Of a stretch of DNA of 29,481 bases, positions 1-8,251 are shown piece by piece; position 1 is the first letter of the stretch; each line of letters begins with the position of its first letter. The stretch lies in the NCBI GenBank assembly GCA_045114235.1, contig JBGUKB010000117.1, forward strand, positions 1-29,481, in the 5' to 3' direction. The notes below the pieces were generated by a model. The model was given only the letters and a program-made list of their open reading frames with translations, did no database searches and was not told the origin of the DNA. Origin of the DNA: UBA1732 sp045114235. Lineage in GTDB: Bacteria; Verrucomicrobiota; Lentisphaeria; Victivallales; UBA1829. The position numbers were made by a program, and so were the translations under genes.

Positions 1-63
1 AGGCGGTATTGTTTCCCCCCTGCCCCGCTCCGGCACAGCATGTTTTTGCAGATGTCCGGTCAC

Positions 64-97
64 AAAAACCGCCGGACTCCTGAGGAATATCCGGCGG
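64..97 (-). terminator. Rho-independent terminator after the first flavoprotein gene
   Basis: An inverted repeat with 8-base arms (69-76 and 90-97, CCGCCGGA/TCCGGCGG) is followed on the minus strand by five T residues (64-68). It lies 27 bases past the stop of the gene ending at 124, so it very likely ends that transcript. Bases 1-63 show nothing recognisable. Confidence 0.8.
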
Positions 98-123
98 CAA
101 AAAAGGAACGAGGGAATTGGAGA

Positions 124-672
124 TCAGAGTTTTTCCGCGGCGGCTTTCAGCTCGGCAAGACGGGCAACGTCTTTCGCCAGGTCGTCGGGGGCGGCGGCGC
201 AAACGGATTCGTCCAGGACGACTTCCCAGCCGAGGAACTCCGCGATGCAGTGGAACTGGTCGGAAATGAGCTTGTATTCGGGATTGCCGAGGGAATCCGC
301 GCCGCACGCCACGATGCCAATCTTCTTCTTCGTGCGCAGCGTGGGCTTCGCAGAGGCGTCGTCGCGGGAATAGAACTTGTCGACGACGTCCTTCAGCTGG
401 GCGGAGATGCCCCACCAGTAGACGGGCGACCCGAAGACCACGAGGTCGGCGGCGGCCACTTTTTCGATGATCTTGACCGTATCGTCGGCCTGGATGCAGT
501 TTCCGCCGTTGCGCTTGCAGGCGTCGCAGTTGCGGCAGGGCTTGAACGTGAAGTCATACACGTTCAGGGATTCGACCGCGTGGCGCGACTTCAGGCCGTC
601 TTCGATGGCGCACAGGGCGTGGGAAGTGTTGCCGTTCTTGCGGGGGCTTCCGTTCAGGATCAGGATGTTCAT
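124..672 (-). CDS. NAD(P)H-dependent FMN reductase / iron-sulfur flavoprotein-like protein
   Basis: A 182-residue soluble protein of the flavodoxin-like NAD(P)H:FMN oxidoreductase fold. The N-terminal LILNGSPRKNGNTS (residues 4-17) is the phosphate-binding loop for FMN, and GSPVYWWGIS (81-90) is the second flavin-contacting loop of the family. Cysteines 46, 49, 52 and 59 form a CX2CX2CX6C cluster like that of archaeal-type iron-sulfur flavoproteins, which bind a 4Fe-4S cluster; binding here is inferred. The start is supported by GGAG about seven bases upstream of the ATG. It appears to be a single-gene unit ending at the hairpin at 64-97. The electron acceptor cannot be read from sequence. 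A second member of the same family lies at 18426-19118. Confidence 0.85.
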   Translation of the reverse strand: MNILILNGSPRKNGNTSHALCAIEDGLKSRHAVESLNVYDFTFKPCRNCDACKRNGGNCIQADDTVKIIEKVAAADLVVFGSPVYWWGISAQLKDVVDKFYSRDDASAKPTLRTKKKIGIVACGADSLGNPEYKLISDQFHCIAEFLGWEVVLDESVCAAAPDDLAKDVARLAELKAAAEKL

Positions 673-739
673 GTTGGTTCTCCGTGATTAAGGTATAGGG
701 AAAAAGGGATGGGTCATAGTTGCTGATGTGAAGGCAAGT

Positions 740-2455
740 TCAGAGTTCCGCTCCGCCGGACAAAAGCCGGTTCATTTCCCGGATATTGTCCCGTTGCTCG
801 AGCGGCCTGTTGTCAGAATCGTACAGCAATCCGTTCTGCACATAGTCATACAAACGGATGTTGTCCACGGCAAGGGTCCCGCTCTCCGCCTCCAGCGCGA
901 CGCATTGGATGCTCCCCCGGCGGGGAAAGACAGTCTGATATGCCCCGGCATGTTCCACATTCACCGATTGCCGTTGCGTTCCCAAAGACACCGTGATCGT
1001 TCCGGGGACCGCGCACTCCGTTACTTCGAAGGAAACCGTCAGCTCCTTTCCGCCGAAGCCGTCACGCACGTCCGGCACCTGTTGACGGATCACGGCGGGC
1101 GCTTCCATGCGGCAGACTGCCGAATCCCCCGTCTTTTCGAACGAGACCTTCCCTGTCGTTTCCCAGCCCCGCCCCTGCAGGAAGAAACCGTTGTTGTACA
1201 GCATGTTGTCATAATAATCCCGGTAAGTCCACACGCCGTACCCGGCGGAGAACCGCCGCAGCACCTCAGGACAGGTCAGCAGGTATTCCCCGATCTCGCC
1301 ATCCTCCAGTTGCGCGTTGTGTGCAAACTGCGGCGTGTTGTCGAAGAAAAGGAACTGTTCGACATAGACCGGCTTGCCGCCGTTGCGCTCGGCAAGAAAC
1401 CTCAACATATCCCGTGTATGCACCAGCGCCGCCTTTGCCTTGACGCGTTCCCCCCGGTTCTCGAATCCCATGGGAATCCCGTACATCACCGAGGTGAAGT
1501 CCGACTGCCGGCAATCATAAGTCGCCTCGTGCATGTAATATCCGTTCGGATTGCCTTTCGCGTCGAAAAGCGGGTCCCCGTCCAGCCGGACTTCCAAAGA
1601 CAGGTTCGGGAACACCGCCTGCCCGTCTGCCAGCAGTTCGTTCAGGCTCCGGTCAAAGAATTCGTATGCGGTCCGTATCGCCGGCTCGTCCCGGCGCGGG
1701 AAAGGAATGTCTTCATAGGAACCGTATTGCACGTTGAATGTCCTGTTGTAATCCGCAAGGGCATACTGCGAACGCAGATATTCCTGAAACCCCATCGTTT
1801 TTGCGGCATCCAGCCGGTCCTGCGGCGACGGCAAATCGCAGAAGCGCAGGAACACCGGCATATAGTCCTCCCATGTCAGGAAGCCCCCGGCAAAATCGGC
1901 GTGCATGTTCAGCTGCCGATACAGTTTTCCGACGTATTCCAGCCATGCGCCGCGCGTGTCCAGATCATGGAACAGCCGGGTCAGGCGTTCATGAATATCT
2001 TCGTTCGCATCGTTCGCGAAATCCCACATGTAACTGACGCGGGCATAGACTTTCAGCCCCGCGCCGCCTGCGGCATCCATGACCCGGTCCAGCCGGTCAA
2101 ACGCATAATCGCTGTACTCGATCGGATTCGTGCTTGTCTGGAATTCCTTCCACGGGATCACCAGGATCACGCTGTCGAATCCATCCTCCCGGATCTGCGC
2201 CATGTCCCGGTCCAGATGGTCCATTTCGCTGTTCCAGAAATTGATGGGCCATTCGTCCCCGAAATACGTGGCGGAGCGCACATAGCCGTCCGTGCCGAAA
2301 GATGATGCGTTGCGGGCGGAAGCGTTTCTTTTGCCGGCAATCCGTGCCATTCCGGCAAGCACGCATAACAGGATCAGGACAATCGCCGCTGTTGCCGCAA
2401 AAACTGTGCGGACCCCAGGGGGATTGGTATGCGGTCTGCCGTTCGGAGAGGTCAT
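740..2455 (-). CDS. Membrane-anchored glycoside hydrolase-like protein (TIM barrel plus beta-sandwich)
   Basis: A 571-residue protein with one N-terminal membrane segment (about residues 18-36), so probably anchored with the rest outside the cytoplasm. Residues about 60-425 read like a clan GH-A (GH5/GH42-like) barrel: an early strand with SVILVIPWKEF, then GLKVYARVSY, FLTWEDY with Glu196 as likely acid/base, and KPVYVEQFLFF with Glu366 as likely nucleophile. The assignment of these two glutamates is inference from their spacing and context. Residues about 430-545 look like an all-beta carbohydrate-binding-type domain. The substrate cannot be named. No sugar transporter, regulator or other glycosidase is next to it. 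The Shine-Dalgarno before the ATG at 2455 is weak. The 67-base gap to the flavoprotein gene at 672 holds no clear terminator. Confidence 0.6.
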   Translation of the reverse strand: MTSPNGRPHTNPPGVRTVFAATAAIVLILLCVLAGMARIAGKRNASARNASSFGTDGYVRSATYFGDEWPINFWNSEMDHLDRDMAQIREDGFDSVILVIPWKEFQTSTNPIEYSDYAFDRLDRVMDAAGGAGLKVYARVSYMWDFANDANEDIHERLTRLFHDLDTRGAWLEYVGKLYRQLNMHADFAGGFLTWEDYMPVFLRFCDLPSPQDRLDAAKTMGFQEYLRSQYALADYNRTFNVQYGSYEDIPFPRRDEPAIRTAYEFFDRSLNELLADGQAVFPNLSLEVRLDGDPLFDAKGNPNGYYMHEATYDCRQSDFTSVMYGIPMGFENRGERVKAKAALVHTRDMLRFLAERNGGKPVYVEQFLFFDNTPQFAHNAQLEDGEIGEYLLTCPEVLRRFSAGYGVWTYRDYYDNMLYNNGFFLQGRGWETTGKVSFEKTGDSAVCRMEAPAVIRQQVPDVRDGFGGKELTVSFEVTECAVPGTITVSLGTQRQSVNVEHAGAYQTVFPRRGSIQCVALEAESGTLAVDNIRLYDYVQNGLLYDSDNRPLEQRDNIREMNRLLSGGAEL

Positions 2456-2548
2456 GATGATTCTCGTATGTACAAAGATTATGGAAACCTTGACAACGAA
2501 AAAACGATAATCGGATCCTGTCTGCCCGGACGTAATGTACGGGCGCGG

Positions 2549-3565
2549 TCAGCGTTTTTTGCCGTCTTTTCCGTCCTCGTCGGTCTTGGGCTTTCTCTTG
2601 CCCTGGATCAGGGCGGACGGATCGCTGTCGAGGTAGAGGATCAGCTCGATCAGGGCGTCGACGCCGTTGTCGACGTTGAAGAGCGTTTCATCAAGCGTCT
2701 TGCTGGTGCGGATGGCCGTGGAAAGGAAGGAACGGAGGTTTTCGCTGATCTGCGCGAACTCGATGGACTTGATCTCCACCTCGACGGTCTTCGTGAGGGA
2801 TTCGACCGCGTTCACGGCGGTGCTGACGTTCTGCGAGATGGTGTCGATCTTGTCACGGATGTCGGAGTTCGTGAGGTTTTCGAGGTTTTCGATGCTCTTG
2901 CGCGCCTCGCTGACCATGGCGTTCACGTTGTCGATCGTCTCGTCGAACTTCGGCGAATTGACGCGTTCATTGATGGAATCCAGCACGGCGTTCGTGCGGT
3001 CGCTGATGCCCTTGTAGTCGATGCTTTCGAGTTTGGCGAGGATTGTGGTGACGCTGCCGCGGAGGTCGCTGATGAGCGACGGCTGGCTGGGGACGTAGGT
3101 GTATGCGAGTCCGAACTCCGCCACGTCGTATTCCGAGGGCACGGGGTCCTTCACCATCTGGAGTTCGATGTATTTGCCGCCGGTGATGCCTTCGAGTTCC
3201 ATGCGGCAGCGCATGCCTTTCTGCACCGCGTCGGCGACATGCATGTTGAAGTCCTCGATCGGGATGGTGACCGGGGCATGGCCGGACTGTTGGACCTTGA
3301 ACTTGGAAATATTGATCTCCATGTCGATGCGGATGACATTGTCGATAGGATAGATCATAATCTCGCACACGCTGCCGATGGGCACGCCCTGATATTTCAC
3401 GGACGACCCGACGGAAAGCCCCTGCACCGACTCCGAAACGAGCGTGGAGATGTGCGCCTTTTCCTTGAAACGGTCCATCATTCCGAGGATGAACAGTGCG
3501 GCGAAAAAGATGACCGTGGAAAAGATGACGAACAATCCGAGTTTGAATTTGCTGTTGTCGTTCAT
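2549..3565 (-). CDS. mlaD: MCE-family substrate-binding protein of a lipid ABC transporter (MlaD-like)
   Basis: A 338-residue inner-membrane protein. Residues 8-29 are a single membrane helix. Residues about 36-137 are one MCE domain with the conserved VQGLSVGSSVKYQGVPIG (48-64 region) and GITGGKYIEL (127-135). Residues about 160-310 are long amphipathic helices, and the end is a charged K/D/G-rich tail. MCE proteins form hexameric rings that carry phospholipid between the inner and outer membranes. It is longer than E. coli MlaD (about 183 residues), closer to the MCE proteins with extended helical C-termini. GGAAGGA lies about 11 bases before the ATG. It is the last gene of the mlaE-mlaF-mlaD unit. 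I see no clear terminator in the 93 bases beyond it, only a short inverted repeat at 2524-2544 with no T-run. Confidence 0.9.
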   Translation of the reverse strand: MNDNSKFKLGLFVIFSTVIFFAALFILGMMDRFKEKAHISTLVSESVQGLSVGSSVKYQGVPIGSVCEIMIYPIDNVIRIDMEINISKFKVQQSGHAPVTIPIEDFNMHVADAVQKGMRCRMELEGITGGKYIELQMVKDPVPSEYDVAEFGLAYTYVPSQPSLISDLRGSVTTILAKLESIDYKGISDRTNAVLDSINERVNSPKFDETIDNVNAMVSEARKSIENLENLTNSDIRDKIDTISQNVSTAVNAVESLTKTVEVEIKSIEFAQISENLRSFLSTAIRTSKTLDETLFNVDNGVDALIELILYLDSDPSALIQGKRKPKTDEDGKDGKKR

Positions 3566-3610
3566 GATGCGGGATTCCTTCCTGAAAATGTCATGGAAAC
3601 GGCCGGGGTG

Positions 3611-4429
3611 TCAGGCATGGTCCGGCTCCGTGCTGTGGCTTTTATAGGTACCGCCGCGCGAAAGGAACGTGCGGACGTATTCGTCGGTGCTGTGGTCGCG
3701 GAGATACGCGGGCGAACCGTCGTCCACGATGCCCTTCTTCTCCGCGGAGAGCATGATCACGCGGTCGGAGACGCGGAAGATGCTGGGGAGCTCGTGCGTG
3801 ACCATCATGATCGTGGCGTGCGTCTTCTCGCGGATCTCCAGGATCACCTTGTCGAGCATGTCGGAGGTCAGCGGGTCGAGGCCGGCGGACGGTTCGTCGA
3901 AGAAGAGGAGTTTCGGGTCGAGTGCGAGTGCGCGCGCGAAAGCGGCGCGTTTGATCATGCCGCCGGAGAGGTCCGAGGGCATGTACTGTTCGAAGCCGTC
4001 CAGGTGGACGAGCGCGAGCTTTTCGGAGGCGCGCCGTTTGATCTCGTCGCGTTTCCAGGTCGTCAGCTCCTCCATGGGGAGCGCGATGTTTTCGGCGAGG
4101 TTCAGGGAGCGGAACAGCGCGCCGCCCTGGTACGCCACGCCGAATTCGGACATGATGGAGCGCTTTTCCTGCTCGTTCGCGTTCACGATGCTGCGGCCGT
4201 TGATGAGGATGTCGCCCCGGAGCGGCTTGTAGAGGCCGATGATGTGCTTGAGCAGGGTGCTTTTGCCGCAGCCGGAGCCGCCGAGGATCGTCACGATCTG
4301 CCCGGGTTCGATGCGGAAATTCAGGTTTTCGAGCACGACGCGCGAGCCGTAGCCGATGGTGAGGTCGCGGACCTCGATGGAGGGGATGGCGTTCGCGGCG
4401 GGGGCGGGGGTTGCGATGCTGTCCGTCAT
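3611..4429 (-). CDS. mlaF: ABC transporter ATP-binding protein of the Mla lipid transporter
   Basis: A 272-residue ATPase. It has Walker A GGSGCGKST (50-58), Q-loop Gln101, signature LSGGM (154-158), Walker B LLFFDEP (174-180) and the switch histidine in MVTHE (212). Family knowledge: MlaF dimerises beneath two MlaE subunits and powers phospholipid movement across the periplasm. The VLENLNFRI...IVTILGGSG stretch and the PSAGLDPLTSD stretch after Walker B are typical of the Mla/Ttg2A group. The start lies 3 bases after the mlaE stop, and mlaD follows by 45 bases, so the three are one operon. The N-terminal 16 residues are A/P-rich and probably not structured. Confidence 0.93.
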   Translation of the reverse strand: MTDSIATPAPAANAIPSIEVRDLTIGYGSRVVLENLNFRIEPGQIVTILGGSGCGKSTLLKHIIGLYKPLRGDILINGRSIVNANEQEKRSIMSEFGVAYQGGALFRSLNLAENIALPMEELTTWKRDEIKRRASEKLALVHLDGFEQYMPSDLSGGMIKRAAFARALALDPKLLFFDEPSAGLDPLTSDMLDKVILEIREKTHATIMMVTHELPSIFRVSDRVIMLSAEKKGIVDDGSPAYLRDHSTDEYVRTFLSRGGTYKSHSTEPDHA

Positions 4430-4432
4430 GGC

Positions 4433-5248
4433 TCAGCCCTTCCATCCATAGAACACGGTGAAAAGTTTCGCGAGGAAGGCGTCCGCCAGCACGATGAAGA
4501 GGATGCTGGTCACGACCGCCGAGGTCGTGGAACGTCCGACCGCGATCGCGTCGTTTCCAGTGCGGAACCCGCGCCAGCAGCCCGTCACCGTGATGATATA
4601 GGCGAAGACGACGCTCTTCAGGACGCCTTCGATGAAATACTTGACCGCGACGCCCTGCCGGGTCAGCTGCAGGAAGACGTCCAGCGGCATGCCGAGCTCG
4701 GTCCGCATCACCATGTAGCCGCCCGCGCAGCCGACGAAATCGCCGATGACCGTCAGGAGCGGCAGCATGAACAGCATCGCCCACATCTTCGGGACGACCA
4801 GGAACCGCGCCGGACGGATGCCCATGGTGCGGAGGGCGTCGAGCTCCTCCGATATCTTCATGGTGCCGATCTCGGCGGCGAACGCGGATCCGCTGCGGCC
4901 GGTCGCGACGATGGCGACCATCAGGGGGCCGAGTTCGCGCAGGATGGTGCAGCCGATGACCATGGGCAGGAAATTGTCGGCGCCGTATTTGTGCGACTGC
5001 ACTTCGGCCTGGTACGCCAGCACCACGCCCATCAGCGCGCTGATCATGATCGTGATCGGCACGCCGTCCGGGCCGCAGGTGTTCATGTAGAACAGGAAAT
5101 CCTTCCAGCGGAGGCGTTTCGGGTGGCAGATGCCTTCCCACAGGGCGGCGGTGACGTCGCCCAGGAACGAGATCAGCGACACGGCCTCGTCTTTGAGCCG
5201 GAAGGCCTTGTCTCCCCATTCGATGATGTTGTCCGCGGTCGTTTTCAT
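4433..5248 (-). CDS. mlaE: MlaE-type ABC transporter permease
   Basis: A 271-residue integral membrane protein of the MlaE/TrpA-like permease family (DUF140). The diagnostic stretch runs from MVIGCTILRELGPLMVAIV through ATGRSGSAFAAEIGTMKISEE, which contains the coupling helix that contacts MlaF. About five hydrophobic segments follow the usual pattern. It is the first gene of the mla operon, which contains no mlaA, mlaB or mlaC in this window. I do not see a good Shine-Dalgarno before the ATG at 5248, where the preceding bases are T-rich. The 91 bases between this start and the upstream gene's stop show no clear promoter, so it may be read from the gene upstream. Confidence 0.92.
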   Translation of the reverse strand: MKTTADNIIEWGDKAFRLKDEAVSLISFLGDVTAALWEGICHPKRLRWKDFLFYMNTCGPDGVPITIMISALMGVVLAYQAEVQSHKYGADNFLPMVIGCTILRELGPLMVAIVATGRSGSAFAAEIGTMKISEELDALRTMGIRPARFLVVPKMWAMLFMLPLLTVIGDFVGCAGGYMVMRTELGMPLDVFLQLTRQGVAVKYFIEGVLKSVVFAYIITVTGCWRGFRTGNDAIAVGRSTTSAVVTSILFIVLADAFLAKLFTVFYGWKG

Positions 5249-5339
5249 AAAAACTGCATTGGTTTTACCGGAAGCCGGTCACAAGGTTTTCCGATGCGCC
5301 CGGCGCGTTTGCTCTTTGCGCTTGGAGAGGGTATCCCGA

Positions 5340-6350
5340 TCAGAATGACTGGTCTCCGTTTCCTTCGTCCTGCTTTTCTCCGGGATCCGAGGGGGAACTG
5401 TACGGGACTCCATCGGAATCGAGCCAGAGGACTTTCCGGGCGCATTCGCCGCGGTCGTTCGTCCCGACTTCGAATTCGACTTTCTCGCCGATGGAAAGCT
5501 CGTCGAACTCGCAGTTTTCCAGATCTTCCCAGAGGAAGAAGAAATCGTGGTCGCCCTTCTCCGGCGTGATGAACCCGTATCCGCTCTTCAGCTGGACCAC
5601 GGTGCCGCGGCGGCGTTCCGCCGGGAAACTCTCGTCGTAGTCGCCATCGTCTTCCGGGTAGCCGTCATCCGGCTCGACGTTTTCGGCGGCAGGACCGTTG
5701 GAACCGCCGCCGGAAACGAACAGCGCGTCGATCTTGTCCTGCGGATAAAGCTGCTTTTCGATGATGTCCTGCATCCAAATGCCGTAGGTGGCTTCAGCCA
5801 TCAGGCGGCCGGAGGTCATGGTCTGGCGGTGGCCGCCGTTGTCGTCCTCGTAGGAATACTCCCAGCCGATCACCATCACGCGGGCGCCGAGGGAATTAAG
5901 CTTGCGGACGAGCGGGACATAGTCGCCGTCGCAGGCCACGAGGACCACGACGTCGAACCCGATGTGGACCATCTGCTCGTAGGCTTCGAGGGCGAGCGAG
6001 ATGTTCGCGCCTTTTTCGGAGCCGTGGCTGACCGGGAGGAAATGCGCCACGACGCCTTCCCGCGTCAGGACGTCGTCGAAATTGCGTTCGGAGAACAGCA
6101 AATGCCGCAGGTTCGCTTCCGCCGCGGTCAGGCGGCCGCGGAAATAATGGCTGTCCACGATGCGGCAGAGGTTTTCATTCACATGTTCGCGTTCCGCCAC
6201 CATGGTGCGGATGAGGCTGTGCAGACCGGGGACGCTGATGCGGCTCTTTCTCGGGTGTCCGTGATAATAGTAGTTGCTGACATGATAGAAATAATTTCCA
6301 TCGTAGAAGACGCCGATCCGGATCAGTTTGGAATCATTTTTCGCGTCCAT
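5340..6350 (-). CDS. NYN-domain (PIN-like) RNase fused to a cold-shock domain
   Basis: A 336-residue protein from the ATG at 6350, which has AAAGGA about 10 bases upstream. An upstream in-frame GTG at 6416 lacks a ribosome site and is less likely. Residues about 10-200 are an NYN/LabA-like (DUF88) domain. The acidic motifs are VFYDGNYF (Asp17), GANISLALEAYEQ, and ACDGDYVPLV (Asp141, Asp143) followed by LGARVMVIGWE, the expected metal-binding set of PIN-like nucleases. Residues 218-245 are an acidic linker. Residues about 247-312 are a cold-shock domain, with SGYGFITP and DFFFLW standing for RNP1 and RNP2. RNA cleavage with the cold-shock domain as RNA-binding partner is inferred. The gene appears to be monocistronic. 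Confidence 0.85.
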   Translation of the reverse strand: MDAKNDSKLIRIGVFYDGNYFYHVSNYYYHGHPRKSRISVPGLHSLIRTMVAEREHVNENLCRIVDSHYFRGRLTAAEANLRHLLFSERNFDDVLTREGVVAHFLPVSHGSEKGANISLALEAYEQMVHIGFDVVVLVACDGDYVPLVRKLNSLGARVMVIGWEYSYEDDNGGHRQTMTSGRLMAEATYGIWMQDIIEKQLYPQDKIDALFVSGGGSNGPAAENVEPDDGYPEDDGDYDESFPAERRRGTVVQLKSGYGFITPEKGDHDFFFLWEDLENCEFDELSIGEKVEFEVGTNDRGECARKVLWLDSDGVPYSSPSDPGEKQDEGNGDQSF

Positions 6351-6561
6351 GGCTGGCAAATCCTTTCCAATTTTGTTCTGTTCAGATAATACGGGATGAT
6401 ACTGAAATCGTTTCACACTCGAAACATTTCAAGGCTTAACATAGCACGTTTTTTTCAAAAATCCAGTGCTTTTGAGAAAAAACGCCGAAACAATTAGATT
6501 TTTGCCGTTTTCGTTCCTTTCTTCCAAGTCGTTCTGTCCTATTCTTTAACATGTTCCCTAT

Positions 6562-6590
6562 ATTGTCGTTTTCTCCGGGGCAACTGTCAA
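6562..6590 (-). promoter_or_regulatory. Possible promoter of the NYN/cold-shock gene
   Basis: On the minus strand TTGACA (6585-6590) is followed after 17 bases by GACAAT (6562-6567), a 4/6 match to the -10 box. It would give a leader of about 200 nt before the ATG at 6350. Long leaders are common for cold-shock genes, but the -10 box here is poor. Apart from this, the 6351-6609 interval is A/T-rich and has no reading frame I would support. Confidence 0.35.
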
Positions 6591-6609
6591 GGAAAAACAC
6601 TTTCCGTTG

Positions 6610-7563
6610 TTACCATCTCCCCGACGCGCCGCCTCCGCCGAAACTGCCGCCGCCTCCGCCGCTCCGGCTGCGTCCTCCTCCCCTGCCTCCGCCGCCCGAA
6701 CTGCGGAGCGCCGCCGCCAGAATCCGAAGCGCGAACCAGCCGAAGGCGAGCATGAACGCCAGGGCGGCGGATTTCTTCGCGTCCGGGTGAATGAGGAGCT
6801 TTGCCGTAAGCAGGCATATAGTGATGGTCAGGATGCCGAGGACGAAGACAAGGAACCAGGTATTCTCCGGTCCCATCGAGGCGGGGACATAGGGTTTGCG
6901 GGCTTCATCGTCATCCCCGATTTTTGTTCTCCAAATATCTTCCGTTTCCGGGGCGTTTTCATGCCGGACGAAAGCGGAAACGCTTGCGACCGCATAGGAG
7001 ATCGCCTGCGCATAAAAACCGCCCTTTAAGCAGGGAGCCATGCCGCGGAGGATGTCGCCCGCGCGGGCGTCGTTGATGACGCCTTCCAGCCCGTAGCCGA
7101 TCTCCAAACGGCTTTCGCGGTCTTCGACGGACAGGAGCAGCAGGACGCCGTTGTCCTCGCCTTTCCATCCGATCTTCCACTTTTCAGCGACGGCGAGGGA
7201 GAAATCCTCGATCGCATCGCCGTGCAGGGTCTTGATGAGCAGGACGGCCATCTGGCCTTTGGTAGCCGCCTCGTATGCGTCAATTTGGGCGGTCAGGGCG
7301 TCGATCTCGGACTGCTTCAGGACCCCGGCCTCGTCGACCACGCGCCGCGTGCCGAGTTCCGAGATGCGGGCATTGGCGGACTTGAAATCGTCCGGGTCGA
7401 AGATGTTCAGGTCAAAGACCTTGAACAGAAGGAGCTGAACGGCGAGAAAGATGAGAAGGCACAGGCACAGATGCCCCAGCAGGTTCGGGAATCCCGAACG
7501 CCAGAACCCGATCCGCCCCTTTGTCCTGCGAACAGTGTCCGCAACACTTATTTTCCGTGCCAT
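6610..7563 (-). CDS. TPM-domain membrane protein (YgcG-like)
   Basis: A 317-residue protein. There is an N-terminal membrane segment (about 27-47), a TPM domain (about 72-198) that begins TRRVVDEAGVLKQSEIDAL and includes DNGVLLLLSVEDRESRLEIGYGLEG, then two membrane helices (about 236-256 and 264-286), and a glycine/arginine/serine-rich tail ending in SFGGGGASGRW. That glycine-rich tail is a hallmark of the YgcG group. TPM domains are reported with phosphatase activity in plants and with photosystem repair; the bacterial role is not settled. It follows lemA, a pairing seen in many bacteria, across a hairpin at 7611-7648. AGGAAG lies about seven bases upstream of the ATG. Confidence 0.85.
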   Translation of the reverse strand: MARKISVADTVRRTKGRIGFWRSGFPNLLGHLCLCLLIFLAVQLLLFKVFDLNIFDPDDFKSANARISELGTRRVVDEAGVLKQSEIDALTAQIDAYEAATKGQMAVLLIKTLHGDAIEDFSLAVAEKWKIGWKGEDNGVLLLLSVEDRESRLEIGYGLEGVINDARAGDILRGMAPCLKGGFYAQAISYAVASVSAFVRHENAPETEDIWRTKIGDDDEARKPYVPASMGPENTWFLVFVLGILTITICLLTAKLLIHPDAKKSAALAFMLAFGWFALRILAAALRSSGGGGRGGGRSRSGGGGGSFGGGGASGRW

Positions 7564-7610
7564 GCGCTTTCTTCCTGTGCCGGGACCGGCCCGTTTCTTC
7601 CTGTCCGATC

Positions 7611-7648
7611 AAGAAAATCCCGGGCGGACGAAGGAACGTCCGTCCGGG
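7611..7648 (-). terminator. Intergenic terminator or attenuator between lemA and the TPM gene
   Basis: Twelve-base arms at 7619-7630 and 7637-7648 pair with one mismatch around a six-base loop, and on the minus strand the stem is followed by ATTTTCTT (7611-7618). It lies 16 bases past the lemA stop and about 48 bases before the TPM gene. It could lower expression of the TPM gene relative to lemA, or act as a full terminator. Confidence 0.65.
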
Positions 7649-7663
7649 CGAAATGAACTCAAA

Positions 7664-8251
7664 TCAGAATTCGACTTTCGGCGCGACGACCACCGCGTCG
7701 TGTCCCTGCGGGGGCTCGAAATAGTCGCGAGGCTCGAGATTCAGGCCGATGAACGGGAGATTTCCGGCGAAGAGGGAACCGGGGAACTGGCGGATCGTCC
7801 GGTTGAGGGTCTTGACGTCCTGGTTGTAGCGCTTGCGCGTGACCTTGATGCGGTTTTCGGTGCCTGCGAGTTCGTCCTGGAGACGGAGGAAGCCTTCGTT
7901 CGCTTTCAGTTCGGGGTAGTTTTCCGCGATGGCGAGCAGGCGGCCGAGTCCGGCGGTCAGGGCGGCGTCGGCTTCGGCCTTCTCCTGCATGGTCGTGGCT
8001 CCGGCGAGCCTGCCGCGTGCGTCGGCGATGCCGGTGAAGACCTCTTCCTCGTGCGTGGCGTAGCCCTTCACGGTGGAGACCAGGTTCGGGATCAGGTCGT
8101 TGCGGCGCTGGAGGTCAGCGTCGATGTTCGACCATGCCTCGTTTACGTTTTCGTCCAGGGCGATCAGCGCGTTGCGCTGGCCGATGACGTAGCAGCCGGC
8201 GAAGAGCACGACCACCGCCAGGATGCTGACAAAGAGCATGAATTGTTTCAT
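7664..8251 (-). CDS. lemA: LemA family protein
   Basis: A 195-residue protein of the usual LemA length. An N-terminal hydrophobic segment (about 4-20) ends in VLFAGC, which resembles a lipobox (Cys20) but has Phe at -3, so either a membrane anchor or a lipoprotein is possible. The core has the family motif NEAWSNIDADLQRRNDLIPNLVSTVKGYATHE (37-68), seen here as NEAWSNIDADLQRR and NDLIPNLVSTVKGY, and a C-terminal FPGSLFAG. The family is a helical bundle with the N-terminus outside; its biochemical role is unknown. AAGGA lies about 10 bases upstream of the ATG. The gene is first in a unit with the TPM gene. Confidence 0.92.
   Translation of the reverse strand: MKQFMLFVSILAVVVLFAGCYVIGQRNALIALDENVNEAWSNIDADLQRRNDLIPNLVSTVKGYATHEEEVFTGIADARGRLAGATTMQEKAEADAALTAGLGRLLAIAENYPELKANEGFLRLQDELAGTENRIKVTRKRYNQDVKTLNRTIRQFPGSLFAGNLPFIGLNLEPRDYFEPPQGHDAVVVAPKVEF

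Noticed and set aside
728..2305. A 525-codon plus-strand open frame opposite the glycosidase-like gene
   Set aside because: The minus-strand frame has a membrane anchor, barrel strands and likely catalytic residues; the plus-strand frame has none.
2524..2544. Short inverted repeat after mlaD as a terminator
   Set aside because: The five-base outer arms are not followed by a T-run on the minus strand, so termination is not supported.
2429..5569. A 1046-codon plus-strand open frame spanning all three mla genes
   Set aside because: It lies opposite well-recognised minus-strand genes and has a repetitive Asp/Val/His/Arg-rich composition with no family features. Such frames arise here because the sense codons that would give stops on the other strand (TTA, CTA, TCA) are rarely used in this high-GC DNA.
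6610..6720. Low-complexity CCG/CCGCC tract as a repeat element
   Set aside because: It encodes the glycine-rich tail of the TPM protein, which is normal for that family.
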